Positions 14,401-47,699 are shown, numbered from the stretch's first letter. The stretch: DNA of 64,000 nt from Paraescarpia echinospica (GCA_020002185.1 CM034531.1:48080430-48144429), one strand, 5' to 3'. Program-made: numbers and translations. The notes: generated by a model from the sequence alone, not told the origin.

Positions 14401-16461
14401 TATTGTGGGGGCCCATGTGCAACTGCCCCATCTTCCAACCCTCACCTGTCACTCTCTCTTCATTATAGGCGCCTATCTTCGCCCTTGCGAACAGCGGCTC
14501 GATATACCGCTCTCACAACACGGTCACGAACCCGTACCTGTACATCAACCTGCCGATGAACCGTCGATTCATCGTGCGACAGGTGACAATGATGACGAAG
14601 AATGCGTCCGATGTGAAGATATCTCTGTACGAAAGAACTTCGGCCACAGGACCTGTGGTAAGTTACCAGGTCAACACGTATGTTCCAGATAATTTAAGAA
14701 TGTTGTAAACGTCATAACTCTTCTTCTTCCCCTTGCGGGGTGGGTACCACCTCACTTGGTTGCTTCTTCTTCCCCTTGCTCCCTTGCGGGCTAGGGTCTA
14801 CGTCGCTTGGTAGCTTGTTCTTCCCCTTGCTCCCTTGCGGGGTGGGGTCTACGTCACTTGGCAGCTTCTTCTTCCCCTTGCTCCCTTGCGGGCTGGGGTC
14901 TACGTCACTTGGTAGCTTATTCTTCCCCTTGCTCCCTTGCGGGGTGGGTACCACGTCATTTGGTTGCTTCTTCTGCGTTCTTACAAACTGTCGTCTGCAG
15001 TGACCTTCTGTTCTTAACTGTTCACACCTGCCAAATTCAAATGGAACATTATGCGATCTGTCTCGCACCCAAATCGTCAGAGTCGGTTGCCGAAGTGGCA
15101 CAAGTAATGATCCGATCACGTGTACTACTCCGCTAGTTTAGGATGAAAAGTGTACGAGGTAGATCCGTACACCGGCACCCGTTTGTGTCTGAAAATCTAG
15201 ACCTACTTCCGCCCGGGTAAGCGAAAGAAAGTGAAAAGAACAATACATTTCAAACGTTTATATTTACAAACACATTAGTGCATAGTAAGTCACAACATGG
15301 GTGGGTAATAGATATCGGCAAATATTTGAAATGTGACGACAATACTGGTTTTAAACTAATGCAACACTAATACTGCAGGGAGTTAATTTTTAAAAGATCA
15401 CAACATATGTATGTGTGTATGTATGTACGTACGTACGTATGTACGTACGCACGTATGTATGTATATGTGTAAGCATGCAGGCTTCCGTAACTGCATGTAT
15501 AAATGTACGTACGTACGTACGTACGTATGTATGTCACAGTCTCTGCAGTAGTTCACACATATTCTATTGCACTGTGTACGATGTGACCAACCCGAATTTT
15601 GTGTTTTCGACACTACGCACAAGTCAACCGTTTTGCTAAGCATTTTCCACCATGAAAAAATCTCAACATTCGTTTGTAGGAGCGTCTGGTCTCCGACCTG
15701 GACACGACGAGATCGCAGGAGGTGAGCGAAGTGTTTGACGACTACGCCACGACGGTGCGCTTTGACTTCAGCGGCAGCAACGTGCGCGTATACGCTCTGC
15801 AAGTCGTCGTCATCGAATGCACTGGTGAGTGAATTGCATGTGCACGATTATGGTGTGCACGTCCTGGTAGATGTGTGTCTATGCATGTGTGTTTGTTGTA
15901 TTCCAATATGAATCTTAAAAGGTAGTATGAATTTCACTTATTACAAAAATGCTATTCCAGCTATAACACATAAACTGTATGTATGTATGTATGTATGTAT
16001 GTATGTATGTATGTATGTATGTATGTATGTATGTATGTATGTATGTATGCATGTATGTATATAGGTATATAGGTATATATATATATATATGTGTTATAGT
16101 GTGTTGGAAAGGGGATGAACAAAAGTATGATACTGGTGTGTGGAACAAATGAATCAAGCACTTAATTGGGTATATTAAGCATTTCGAAATTGTGTTTCCG
16201 TGATGCCGGGGTATTCGGATTTTCGCGATCTGAATTAACGAGTTTCCACAGATTATTGAGGTTCCATAAATTAACGCGGTTTGTGTGTATTATTATTATC
16301 TGGGCGTAGTGTATCAATTTTGATTTTGTAATAATGCGATTATGTTTTGCATTACTAATTAACATGTTCATCATCATCGTGCGAGCAACCAGTGGAATTT
16401 TAACACCACATACTTGCATTTTTTCACAGGTGGTGCGACCCCTGCAGTGCCGCCGGTTTAA
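102..16461 (+). CDS. 3' part of a SCO-spondin/mucin-like secreted multidomain glycoprotein gene (15 exons, 5' end outside the window)
   Basis: Exons: 102-354, 1362-1408, 2475-2553, 3182-3340, 4283-4335, 5276-5449, 6473-6511, 7267-7460, 8606-8713, 11078-11135, 12407-12727, 13569-13687, 14469-14657, 15680-15824, 16430-16461 (stop TAA). All junctions are GT-AG and the phases agree, giving 655 residues without a stop. Order of modules: TIL-like Cys-rich block, vWC-like CxICxC, TSP1 (WGPWSRWSDC), vWC-like, TSP1 (WGTWSDCSASC), Pro/Thr linker, TIL, vWC-like, CTCK cystine knot, second Pro/Thr linker, then an unassigned beta-rich domain bounded by Cys. SCO-spondin, otogelin, mucins and hemolectins share these modules; they are large extracellular matrix, mucus or clotting proteins with disulfide-linked C-termini. 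No vWD domain is visible here; it would lie upstream if present. The family call is firm at module level, but the exact orthologue is uncertain. Confidence 0.85.
1612..1925 (+). mobile_element. tRNA-derived SINE, diverged copy
   Basis: The copy has a B-box-like GGTTCGAATCC near 1661-1671 after an A-box-like stretch, a middle part resembling the other copies (CAGCTACATAAACGAGTACC), and a 3' end with GGGCAGTCCTTATGG followed by CGATATATAAG. It matches in order the blocks of the better preserved copies at 8778-9106 and 38984-39293. Confidence 0.6.
2400..2452 (+). repeat. (CAAT)n microsatellite
   Basis: There are about 12 tandem CAAT units, with one CGAT interruption, in the intron just upstream of the TSP1 exon at 2475. 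Confidence 0.9.
2475..3340 (+). CDS. Exons: first thrombospondin type-1 repeat, then vWC-like segment
   Basis: The TSP1 domain is split by the intron 2554-3181. The first exon (2475-2553) encodes NCEWGPWSRWSDC and TQPCGGG; the second (3182-3340) supplies the C-terminal half, KRDGEDCEGD and KECNTDECP. The WxxW and CSVTCG-like core with six cysteines is intact. The second exon runs on into MCRDDGNNLYD, the start of a vWC-like segment finished by exon 4283-4335 (CICNEHSIIEC). Confidence 0.8.
4585..5275 (+). repeat. 69-bp minisatellite with degenerate flanking units
   Basis: Four near-identical 69-bp units occupy about 4731-5006 (the TTTCTTCA landmark recurs at 4723, 4792, 4861, 4930 and 4999). 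Diverged units of about 60-70 bp extend to both sides. The downstream side runs directly into the TSP1 exon at 5276. As 69 is a multiple of three, the array gives a spurious open frame on the - strand. Confidence 0.9.
5276..5449 (+). CDS. Exon: second thrombospondin type-1 repeat
   Basis: A single phase 1-1 exon encodes a complete TSP1 domain: GGWSTWGTWSDCSASC, then YRSRTCSNPKPNC, and terminal CGSGFTCP. The acceptor CTTCAG and the first codons lie at the end of a degenerate 69-bp tandem array in the upstream intron, and they resemble its units. Confidence 0.85.
7267..8713 (+). CDS. Exons: second TIL domain and following vWC-like exon
   Basis: Exon 7267-7460 encodes PCADLEQFVSYRCERTC, CLYGNEVFNDCACQDGF and GSCVPGDVCK, a standard TIL cysteine spacing. 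Phase-0 exon 8606-8713 continues with KPCLQYSCVDGAVVTV and SCECAP, and exon 11078-11135 adds GYVMKAPKLGKCCNC, together forming a vWC-like module just before the CTCK domain, as is usual in this family. Confidence 0.78.
7535..7750 (+). mobile_element. Relic of a LINE reverse-transcriptase C-terminus
   Basis: Broken translation gives RKLKLRWKDSAKR, followed after stops by RKAEEAT and HPVKEQ. This resembles the last part of a LINE ORF (GRPKLRWKDxxxRD type), also seen at about 18165-18425. Several stops are present and there is no RT core. Confidence 0.5.
8778..9106 (-). mobile_element. tRNA-derived SINE, full-length copy
   Basis: On the - strand the order is an A-box-like TGGCGTAGTGTTAAGG, a B box GGTTCGAATCC, CTTGAGCAAG, GAGTACCTGGCTATAG, the GCTTTGAACAGTCC block and a tail near TTACCTTTATT. 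It aligns block by block with the copy at 38984-39293. It sits in the intron 8714-11077 directly beside a LINE fragment. Confidence 0.75.
9112..10493 (+). mobile_element. Degenerate non-LTR retrotransposon (reverse transcriptase C-terminal half)
   Basis: Frames broken by stops read KAFDTVNRDGLWEIM, EVKQGCVLAPTLFSMMF and FNSADDCALNS (the RT catalytic region, with x-A-D-D), then a longer open stretch at 9717-10337 with the C-terminal domain (LRWAGHLARMPDERPRKR, RRERGRPKLHF, SFGIDPVSWEKH). A final C2H2-like finger (CETC ... MRTH) has Gln in place of the first His. It lies in the sense orientation inside an intron of the SCO-spondin-like gene and cannot be active. Confidence 0.8.
11305..11920 (+). 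repeat. Dispersed repeat, copy 1 (inverted relative to 24815-25530)
   Basis: The sequence, from AGCTTCCAAGTCTCCCGATT to the TTCGTACACTGC region, matches the reverse complement of 24815-25530 over roughly 600 bp, including a cluster of CTCCCGA motifs and blocks such as TGCCTTGCTGGCGTGCAAA. The class is unknown; no terminal repeats were recognised. Confidence 0.75.
12407..12727 (+). CDS. Exon: C-terminal cystine-knot (CTCK) domain
   Basis: One phase 1-1 exon of 107 codons holds the whole domain. It contains CQLTTQKRAM, CSGSCDSW, HECACCAG, VEVLCGDV and GCSCKAC. The CxGxC and final CxCxxC motifs are diagnostic of CTCK domains, which dimerise mucins, von Willebrand factor and SCO-spondin. The exon is markedly GC-rich relative to its introns. 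Confidence 0.88.
12802..12985. mobile_element. Short pogo/Tigger-like MITE
   Basis: The left end AGTCGAATATCGCTTTACGG and the reverse complement of the right end, ATGGAACCCCGCTATT, are imperfect inverted repeats of the form known from pogo/Tigger-type elements. The inside repeats the phrase CGGTCACCTCG ... GGTCACT. It lies in the intron between the CTCK exon and the following exon. Confidence 0.5.
13569..16461 (+). CDS. Exons: Pro/Thr linker and unassigned C-terminal domain after CTCK, with the stop codon
   Basis: Four exons follow the CTCK exon in a continuous frame: a Pro/Thr linker (VVTTPPPAAC), then about 130 residues flanked by one Cys near each end (ACVSKTLDYD ... VIECTG), then a short GGATPAVPPV tail and TAA. 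The two flanking cysteines and the alternating hydrophobic strands are reminiscent of an F5/8-type (discoidin-like) jelly-roll, but I cannot assign it. Position after the CTCK is unusual for the family. Confidence 0.7.
13806..13885 (+). repeat. (CA)n-rich microsatellite
   Basis: This is a degenerate CACACG/CACGCA tract in the intron after the exon ending at 13687. Confidence 0.85.
14722..14972 (-). repeat. 51-bp tandem repeat, open on the - strand
   Basis: The landmark TCCCCTTGCT recurs at 14771, 14822, 14873 and 14924, a strict 51-bp period (17 codons). On the - strand it reads as repeats of KLPSDVDP(S/T)PQGSKGK, with units alternating between two variants (NK with S, KK with T), so the true higher-order period is 102 bp. 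The open frame covers 14712-15119. It lies in an intron of the + strand gene, and I see no splice sites or homology that make it an exon. Confidence 0.85.
15408..15535 (+). repeat. (GTAT/GTAC)n microsatellites
   Basis: Two ACGT/ATGT-rich tracts, at about 15408-15468 and 15504-15534, lie shortly before the exon starting at 15680. Confidence 0.85.
15975..16092 (+). repeat. (GTAT)n then (AT)n microsatellite
   Basis: About 18 tandem GTAT units are followed by GTATATAG and (AT)n, in the last intron of the SCO-spondin-like gene. Confidence 0.92.
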
Positions 16462-16661
16462 TTGCCATTGGTCCGAGAATGATTATCAAGACACGACGTA
16501 CAGAACCATCATGTCATACGATATGTCCATAGATTTAACGTATAATAAGCATTAGAAAATTAAGAAAAAAATGAATGACCATAAAAGGAACATGTAATTA
16601 AGATATGTGCACTCAGTGTATTATGAATAAGTATTTAGGCGCTTATATATGATGTGTAGTC

Positions 16662-16667
16662 AATAAA
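16662..16667 (+). terminator. AATAAA polyadenylation signal of the SCO-spondin-like gene
   Basis: This is a canonical AATAAA about 200 bases after the stop at 16461. It is the first perfect hexamer downstream of the stop. Confidence 0.6.
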
Positions 16668-17612
16668 TACTGCAACCAGTATTACTGCTGTTTACAAGTG
16701 TTGTTGGTTTAGTGTGATGCCGTTTTGAGGTCAGGTATTCTGTATAGATTGATACGTACTTATATGCACTTCTGTGTGGTCCATTGCTATGACACGTTTG
16801 AGCACGCACAAAACACGTGGCTTCAATTTTTTATGCTGTGAGTATGGTTAACGTATGTACAGTGGACACCTAAAGCGTCGTAGCTAGTTGTAGCCTTCTT
16901 AGGGCAGTTGTGCGCAGTCGAGGCAGTCATCGTTGAGTGCATCATTCGTATAATGCGGCAATGTTGATCGTACAATATATAATATATAAGTATCATACTA
17001 ACTTATATAAGTACCATACTAACTTATCTTGGAAGGGCGTAATACATGTAGAAACAACAAATATTTGTTATGCGGAATCTATTGCTATGCGACGCACATT
17101 GATAGTTAACAGTTCCGTAACCGGCACAGCGGTTCTAATGTTAGGGCTCCTCTCGTCATAAGGATGTGAACCAACCGTCATCACTTTTGAACAAACGCTC
17201 AAGACCTACGATATAGGCACGAAGACGGAAACATAAACATAATAAGTGTTTAAAAGTAGATTTATTAAATGTGGGTAGCAGTTTAGGTAGTCACGTAACC
17301 TACAAACGATCAAGAATATACATTTAAGCAAACATAATATTATGTTTCAGATCTATAGACATACATTCACACACACACACGCACGCACGCACACACTCAC
17401 ATACGCACACACATCACGCACGCACACACTCACGTACGCACACACCACATACACACACACAGATACACACACACACACGCACGCACACACACACACACAC
17501 ACACGTACACACATACCAAAACACACATGCACACGCAGTTGCGCGCGCACAAACGTACACATGATTGCACGTATCAAATATACGAAATATAGGTAGACAC
17601 TCTTCGAAACAA
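16668..17612. other. Intergenic gap between convergent genes
   Basis: It lies between the 3' ends of the SCO-spondin-like gene and transporter A, which converge. It contains a (CA)n-rich tract at 17369-17520. A TTTATT at 17261-17266 reads as AATAAA on the - strand and could be the poly(A) signal of transporter A. No gene was seen. Confidence 0.5.
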
Positions 17613-27583
<9,971 letters not shown>

Positions 27584-29659
27584 TGTTTTGTTGGTTTGTT
27601 AGCCGCCTTCAACCTTTCGAATAAAAGTTGCATCGAGGCTACAAACCAACGTGACGGCAAACAAGAAAGCTTGGGTGGGCGAGTCCTTTGGAGAAGTCTA
27701 CACAATATAGATAACTTAGAAATATTAAGCCCCTTTAAAATCATATGTCATTATTTTAAGTTGTATATATATAAATACAGTTAATACTTAGCAAGCATCC
27801 ACAATTAGAAACCATGATATCAAAATCCTTCCATGTCTCCTCTCATATACTGCATATGCGGATCCAAGAGGCCTTTGGAATTAGGTCGCGCTATGCCAGC
27901 ACTAGAGTGGCGCGCTCCATAGACCTTATGAATGTGCCCTCGTTATGTGCCCCCTAGACGTTTGAAATGTGTCTCCGTTTAAGTGAGTTTCGGCGGGGGG
28001 CACATGGAGGTTTTTGGTGAGCTTCCGAAATTTTAAACGTCGCCTCGAAAAATGGTCAACGGCTCGACTACAAGGCAAAACAAGACATGGTAGAGTATTA
28101 TCAATAATAGTTTCCTGTGCCACTACTTTGTTTACCATTTTGAATTTCCACCACCTGCAGGCGATGCGAACCTTGGTTGGTCAGTGTTACATAATTTTGA
28201 ACCGGTCAGACAGAATGCGTTCGGCCGACGCTGCACACAACTAGTCAATGAAGCGTCGATCTCGGATATGGGTACCCCTAGGAAAGCCAGTGAATCTGTT
28301 TTCACAGGAGCTATAACTGGTATATATCTGACAGTAATGATGAAAACAGTCTAACTTTGCAGTAGACCATAGGCTCCGATAGGTACCTGCTGTGGTAGCC
28401 CAAAGGTACTTGTGGAAGTACGGGTTTCCCGGCTATCCCTATTTTGAACCATGATATTTTAATTATACAACATAATTAACTCTTTAGAAAGACAACTGAC
28501 GGGAGTACTATCTTGCCAGTTGGCATACACGTTACGGATGTAATTAAGCACTTCCTGAATTACTTGTTTAATCGTTTAGTACATGTACATGTTATGTTAT
28601 TTATATACACTAGAAAAGAACATAATCGTTGACAATACCAACAAGATTACTTCAAATGTGAGTTTGTGTTGTGTGTCAAAGCAGCTTAACACAATACCCA
28701 AGTGTGTAGTGTTAATCAGTTATCATACGTAATACACAGCCGTATACGTGTTGAACTACTCGTTGTGTATGGAGAGGTGGGGGAAGAAGGTGGTGCTCAG
28801 GACAAATTGTAAATGCGACTTACGTCAGTAGACTTCGATCACTGGGCTACATGTCCAACGAGACCACGGGATGGGCTTTCTTCATGTATGGTAGTGAAAG
28901 ACGTATTTGTTGTTGTGCCAATGTGTGAAAGCAACTATTGTGAACTGTCTCAACATCGCAAGGCGCCACACAAGGGGGGGGGCTGAATACTAGGGGACGT
29001 CCACAAAGTACAGTCGAACTTCACATTATCGTCACCTCAGTAATACATTCATACAGTACCATGACTTATCATCCAGTTGCAAAGTACATACGACACATTG
29101 TTCATTGACATGCATTCACCCAAGTTGCTTCATACGAGCACAAGTGCGTGTCACTGCGTGTCACTGCGTGATAGTAATAGAAACAAAGAAGCGTGGGATG
29201 CAGAACGGGATGATGGCAGCAGAGTATCAGGTTGTTCTTAGACCCGAAGTAGAGTTTAGGTCGACAGTGCACCAGAAATTGGATGGGTGAAGTAGACGCG
29301 AACGTTGATCAGCGGTTGGGTGAAATGCTTCTTAGATGTTGTCTTTGTGCGGAATGGAAACCACAGGGTTCTTGATTAGCGTCATTGTGATCTCAGCCGA
29401 CTCAAGGGCAGCACAGAGAAATTGTAATCTTTCCTGCATAACTGATGAGGTATTGCATGTTAGCCGTGAGAATAGTTGGTTAATATCCTTATTACTACGA
29501 CCAGCACATTCGGTCGTTTCCTTCTCGGCGCAGTCGCTAATGGCCGCAGGTCAGCATACATATAGGAGTTGGTCTTATAGTCCTGCCATTTGACATGAAG
29601 CTCTTGCAGCAGAAGCTGGATGTAGCATCCATCGATCAGATCCGGTTCAAAGTTGCACG

Positions 29660-29741
29660 GTGTGTGTGTGTGCGCGCGCGCGCGCACGAATGTACGTGCG
29701 TGCGCAATGTAAACACACGCACGTATTAACACACACACGCA

Positions 29742-29790
<49 letters not shown>
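29660..29790 (+). repeat. (TG)n, (CG)n and (CA)n compound microsatellite
   Basis: A GTGTGTGT-CGCGCGCG tract is followed by CACGCACGCA and (CA)n; the halves are partly self-complementary. Confidence 0.9.
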
Positions 29791-29792
<2 letters not shown>

Positions 29793-30342
29793 TGCTGCCA
29801 GAATGGGTGCACACATTAGGGCATCGCGTGGCTGGACGTCACATGCTTCCAGGAAGTAATGTAAATTTCTACGTACGCGGCGTTGGGACATATCACGACG
29901 TCGCCTATCATATGCGGGGTCATTTACTATTAGCGCAGAGACTACAGTAAGTATGTTGATATTTTTCAGTGCGTCGACAGGGACCTGGCAGATAATAGGC
30001 TAATGACGATGTTGTGTGATCTACGTATATAGATTAATGACGCTGACTGTGGAGGAACCGCTAGCAATTTATGTATTAATACGCTAACTTTAGAGCTGTG
30101 TAAGCCCATCTCCTTCCACGCGCCGAGATCCTCTCGCCTCTTTCTATATACCCGCTGCCTTGGCCCATTGCTCGTTGGTGTATCAATTGACGATATGTTT
30201 GATAATCAAACACAGAGGTAGTTTCTTCTTGAGTTTGTCTTTTTCATTGACCAGCAAATCCCGGATGCGAGTGAGAGTACACACAAGAAACACATATCAT
30301 ACATCAGAGATGTAATGCAACTTGATACAGTAGGCTTACTCA

Positions 30343-30458
30343 GTCGTCCGACCGTGTCAAGGGACGTATCTGGTATTCAGATTACATAAATGTATATATG
30401 GTCGTCCGACCGTGTCAAGGGACACATCTGGTATTCAGATGACACAAAAGTATATATG
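30343..30458 (+). repeat. 58-bp direct duplication
   Basis: The block beginning GTCGTCCGACCGTGTCAAGG is repeated at 30343 and 30401 with only a few changes. Confidence 0.9.
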
Positions 30459-30689
30459 GTCAAAGCATAACATATTAAACACATGATACATTCATAACAA
30501 AAGAAACGAAACACTTTAGAAAAATTAAGTACAAACAAATGATGTGGAAGACATACGCACTGGAAATGACGAAGACTACAACATTTATAAAGAATCACTT
30601 ACCCAAGCTACAACTAAAATTAGAAATTCAAAGAGAAGCTAAGAACACAAAAAATAACTTATAATATAAAACATGACAACAATAGTTTT

Positions 30690-32375
30690 ATGCATATGTT
30701 CGGAGCAAACAGAACATTCAGGATATTCAGGTCGGTCCTCTAGAAGATAGTGCTGGAAATATAATATCAGAGTGATTCTTAATGGCAGGGAAGACATTAG
30801 TTCACTGCCAGTACAAGAGGCTACGTTCAAGGTTTAGACAATTTAGGACAGTTAATTGTAACCTAGGAAATGGTAGCTAAGAACATAAGGGCAATGAAGG
30901 ATAATAAATCACACGGAGTGGGTGGGATTCCATCCAAACTATTATTGAAAATTGTAGAACAAATTAGTATACCGCTTGCAACAGTTTTCAACTTGTTATT
31001 AAACGAGGGAGTGGTTCCTTTAAATGGAAGAAGCAAACATTATACCGTTATTTAAATTGATAAACCTCAACATGGGTTTCTAAAAGCGAGGTCATGCTTA
31101 ACAAATATGTTATGTTTTCGGATGATATCACTAAGTGGGTAGACGAGGGATCATCAGTAGATACCATCTACTTAGATTTTCAAAAGGTTTTCCACAAAGT
31201 GCCACATCAAAGATTACTGCTTAAACTAAAGGCCTATGGCATAGGGGATGGTATAATTAACTGGATAGAAAAATGGCTGATTGACAGAAGACAACTGGTA
31301 GTAGTTTATGGGGAGGTTTCAAATTAGAAATCGGTGTATAATGGGGGTACTGTACTAAGTAATGAAGAAGTGATGAGGATGGCAGGTCTGGATAACCTGC
31401 ATTACATAGTTAAGTCTCGACGACGAAGACTAGCGGGACATATCCTACGCTTACCAAGAGAGAGAACTGCACATGTAGCAATGGAATGGGTTCCTGAAGG
31501 TGGAAACAGAAGGAGAGGAACGCCGACTAAGACCTGGCGCAAGACGTTTAAAGAAGATCTGGCAGAAATGGAAATAACTTGGAATGAGGCCAAAGAAATT
31601 GCGAAAGACCGTAGTAGATGGAGAAAGCTCATCGCCCGATGTTCCGGAAGGAACAGGAGGAACTAAGTCTAAGTAAGTACTAAGTACTACTGTAAAAGAA
31701 AAGGACTTAGAGTTAACCATTAGTTTTGATATGAAGGTTTCAGAGCAGTGCGGAATTGCAGCTTCAACGGGAAATCACATCCTTGGATTAATTAGGCGAA
31801 ATATGGTGTTTAAGGAAAAAGAACTAACAATATCGCCGCTGTACAAAACAATAGTTAGGCGTCATTTTGAATATTGTATACAATCGTGGAGGCCATATCG
31901 CAAGAAGGACATATATATAAATTATATATATATATGCTAGAAAGAGTATAGAGAAGCGACTAAAATGAAACCATAACGCCTAAACGAATGTGGTTTGACA
32001 ACACTAGAGACCAGGAGATTAAGAGGAGTTCAGATAAAAGTTTTTAAAATATTGAATGGTTATGGAAATATTGATAGAATTTGTTCTCAGTTAAGAAAAA
32101 CAGAAGGACTAGGGGACATGAAATTACATTAGTAAAGGAACAGTGTAGATCATATATGAGAAAGTTCTCATTTTACAAGGGATTGTTCATGACTGGAAAA
32201 TATTATCTGGTGATTGTGCTAGAGGCGTGAATTTGTTTAAAAATAAAATCAACACATACCTCAGAAGGGCGGGATACACGTAGATAAAAAAGGGTTGGAC
32301 TCTCGATAAGCCAAAGAGCTTCCTTGTCCACTTGCCATCTAGAGTTAATTCTCTGGGTGACAATTTTTTTTAAAT
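30690..32375 (+). mobile_element. CR1-like LINE with its RT core replaced by another LINE's 3' end (chimera)
   Basis: The first part gives RT fingers/palm residues (AMKDNKSHGVGGIPSKLL, then after a break LDFQKVFHKVPHQRLL and GDGIINWIEKWL). At about 31337 it switches to a different LINE tail (RRRRLAGHILRLPRER, TPTKTWRKTFKEDL, WRKLIARCSGRN, stop near 31666), followed by TAAGTC/TAAGTAC short repeats. From about 31683 the first element resumes (VKEKDLELTIS, GNHILGLIRRN, IVRRHFEYCIQSW) and continues in broken frames to the 3' part (FKNKINTYLRRAGYT). The catalytic DD region of the host LINE is missing. Confidence 0.78.
31337..31683 (+). mobile_element. 5'-truncated second LINE fragment nested inside the LINE at 30690-32375
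   Basis: An uninterrupted frame from about 31334 to 31666 encodes a non-LTR C-terminal tail unlike the surrounding element (ending RCSGRNRRN, stop), followed by a TAAG-type short-repeat tail, a common 3' end of non-LTR insertions. It is less damaged than its host, so it is younger. Confidence 0.65.
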
Positions 32376-32590
32376 CTTGTTCAATCTTGTTAACTTTAGC
32401 ATTAGTTCATGCAATGATTATTCCCATTGGCACCACGCAGACTTGTAAACGCAGACGTTTCCGACGGACTTTACAAAATCATCAATCATAATTACAAAAA
32501 CACGCGTACGCACAAGCGCAACCGCAAACACACACCGTTGCAATTACTATGATATCAATTATACGTAGATACTGCCATTCATCATAATAT

Positions 32591-45531
<12,941 letters not shown>

Positions 45532-47690
45532 TGCGTCGTTGGCCTACTGCTCGCATCTGGCCTGCAGAACATCACAAGTCACGTGGTTATACGCCTGTGT
45601 GGTGGAAAACATGGGTCGCAGCTTAAAAGTGAAGTGTCACACATATTTAATTAGGAAACGCCATGCCAAAATAAACTGCTGAATATCAATAATGCAGCCA
45701 TGAAATAGAAACTACCGCATTGATGTTAATGCAACATGTGTTACTATTGACGACGCAATTATTGGCAATCTCCAAGATATAGTCACGTCATATAAATTAC
45801 CCTTTTTACTGCGACTACTCTGTAAGCTCACCCCGTCAACAGTGATATTTACTCACACTCTCGTTGTTGGATACATGTGAATGTTAACTTAAGAGGAGAC
45901 TAGTTTGATCATCGAACCTGAGAGGTGCCGATGACGTTTGCACAGAAGCAGCTACAAGAACAACACTTAACACTGCGCATCGACATAGTACACAATGTGT
46001 TGCTTGTAAGCAAAGAAATTATATTATTTTCATCAATATGATTTATATTATTATTATTATTACTGATGTTATTATTGTTACTATTATTATTATTTTTATT
46101 TTTATTAGTGTCATTATCATTGCTATTGCTATCAGCAGAAGCTGTGACACGACAACACGCTGTAGTTCTAATAAATTACTGTTCATCACAATTCGTCTTT
46201 TGGATGCTTTATTACTATAAATATGTTGCAATTTGCCATTTTCATTTATTTAGAATAGTTAAAAACATCTTAATTTATGGTCTGGAAAAGGTGGGTGAAA
46301 CAATAGAACGATGCTTACACCATATAACGTTTACGGAGATAATTGTTTATAAATTGACTCAAAAAAAAAAAAAAAATTTATTCAAATTTTAAACTTCGAT
46401 GATACACAGTTGCCGTATTGTATGCTCTGTCGCCGCGGAATGCCGAGTGTGTTCTCTCTTGAGACCTGTCGCCGTGTGTCGATAACCTACAAAGTACACT
46501 CAGTGGCTTTACAGTTAAAACAGAGAGTACGAAGACTATGTTTGTTTTGCTATGGAACAAACTTATCCACATTTACCTTGGTTATCTCGCATCGTACCCA
46601 AACTTACAAATACATAAGTGGAATTATTTTCATGTCAGCCATTTTGAATGTCTAATTAAGTTGTTTAACAGAGACGAAGGGTAAAAGATGAACCCAACTG
46701 ATAGTTTTACTAGTATGTATATTTTGGAATACATATATGCAACACGATGCGATATTCCTGCCTATGTATGTTAAAATTCGTATATTACTCAAACGACGAC
46801 GTTAGTGTCCTTTCTCCTAAATCATATACGGTCACATTACTACATACATGACACACTATTGTTTTCACTAATGAATGACGATTAATAACAAATGTTTTTT
46901 TAAATGATGTTTTGAAATAAAAAGAGAATTTGACTTGAAACATGGAGACACTTGTACTGCTTGCATTACCCCTCTGTAGTAATAAGGGTATGGTGTCAGA
47001 TAAGATGAAGATGAACTAAAATATAAATTGTTTTTAACAATCCGCAAATTATTAAGCCAACATCCATAGTTAGCCCATATATATATCTGTATTTGAGACT
47101 TCCACGTAGAGTAGCAATTAGTCAAGAACGGTTACTCCACCTGGCGGAGTTAACAGACACAGCTAAGTAAAAGCATTTCGCGCGGCGCTGCAAGGCCGAT
47201 GTTTAGCTAAGCTACTCATAGGTAATGTTTATTCTAGCAGGTTGTATTTTAACACTAGAAAGCTTTCGACTTGGTTTATTGGATATTCCCGATTGATACA
47301 AGTTTTGAAACTAAATTCTTCCAAACACATTATGTTATTTGCAACCAGCGATTTAATGTGTATTGTTAACTATAACCGAGCAGCCATATAGAAGGTGATG
47401 TAGTAAAGTTTCCTCCTGCACCTCTGGCGCCAAACCTTCAGGAATTAATTTACGACCCCTCTGAAGAAACGTAACGCTTTTTTATTTTTTGTGATGTCCC
47501 CATTCGCTAAGGCTATTTAACGATATTATGCTTCATATCGGTTAGATCGAGGCAAATCGGTTGTTCATAACGTCATTCGATTGTTCCTAAAGCTGAACAA
47601 GGAGAGCCGATCAGTGGGGAACGCATTACGTTCCAAATTTACTTAATTGCAAACGTCTTTTAGAATACCCCGAAAAATAACCGTCGTCTG
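45532..47690. other. Intergenic stretch upstream of transporter B
   Basis: No gene was recognised. It contains a (TTA)n-rich tract at 46040-46110 and an A15 run near 46360-46376. The promoter of transporter B should lie in its first part, but no clear core element stands out. Confidence 0.45.
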
Positions 47691-47699
47691 CATCTGCGT

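Larger units (their letters stand above)
27590..30690. other. Intergenic stretch upstream of transporter A
   Basis: No gene could be built here. It includes a poly-G run near 28975, a (CA)n/(CG)n tract at 29660-29790, a 58-bp direct duplication at 30343-30458 and an unassigned - strand open segment at 29460-29645. A possible pogo-type terminal fragment (ACAGTCGAACTTC ... ATCGTCACCTCAGTAATAC) lies at about 29009-29048. Confidence 0.5.
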
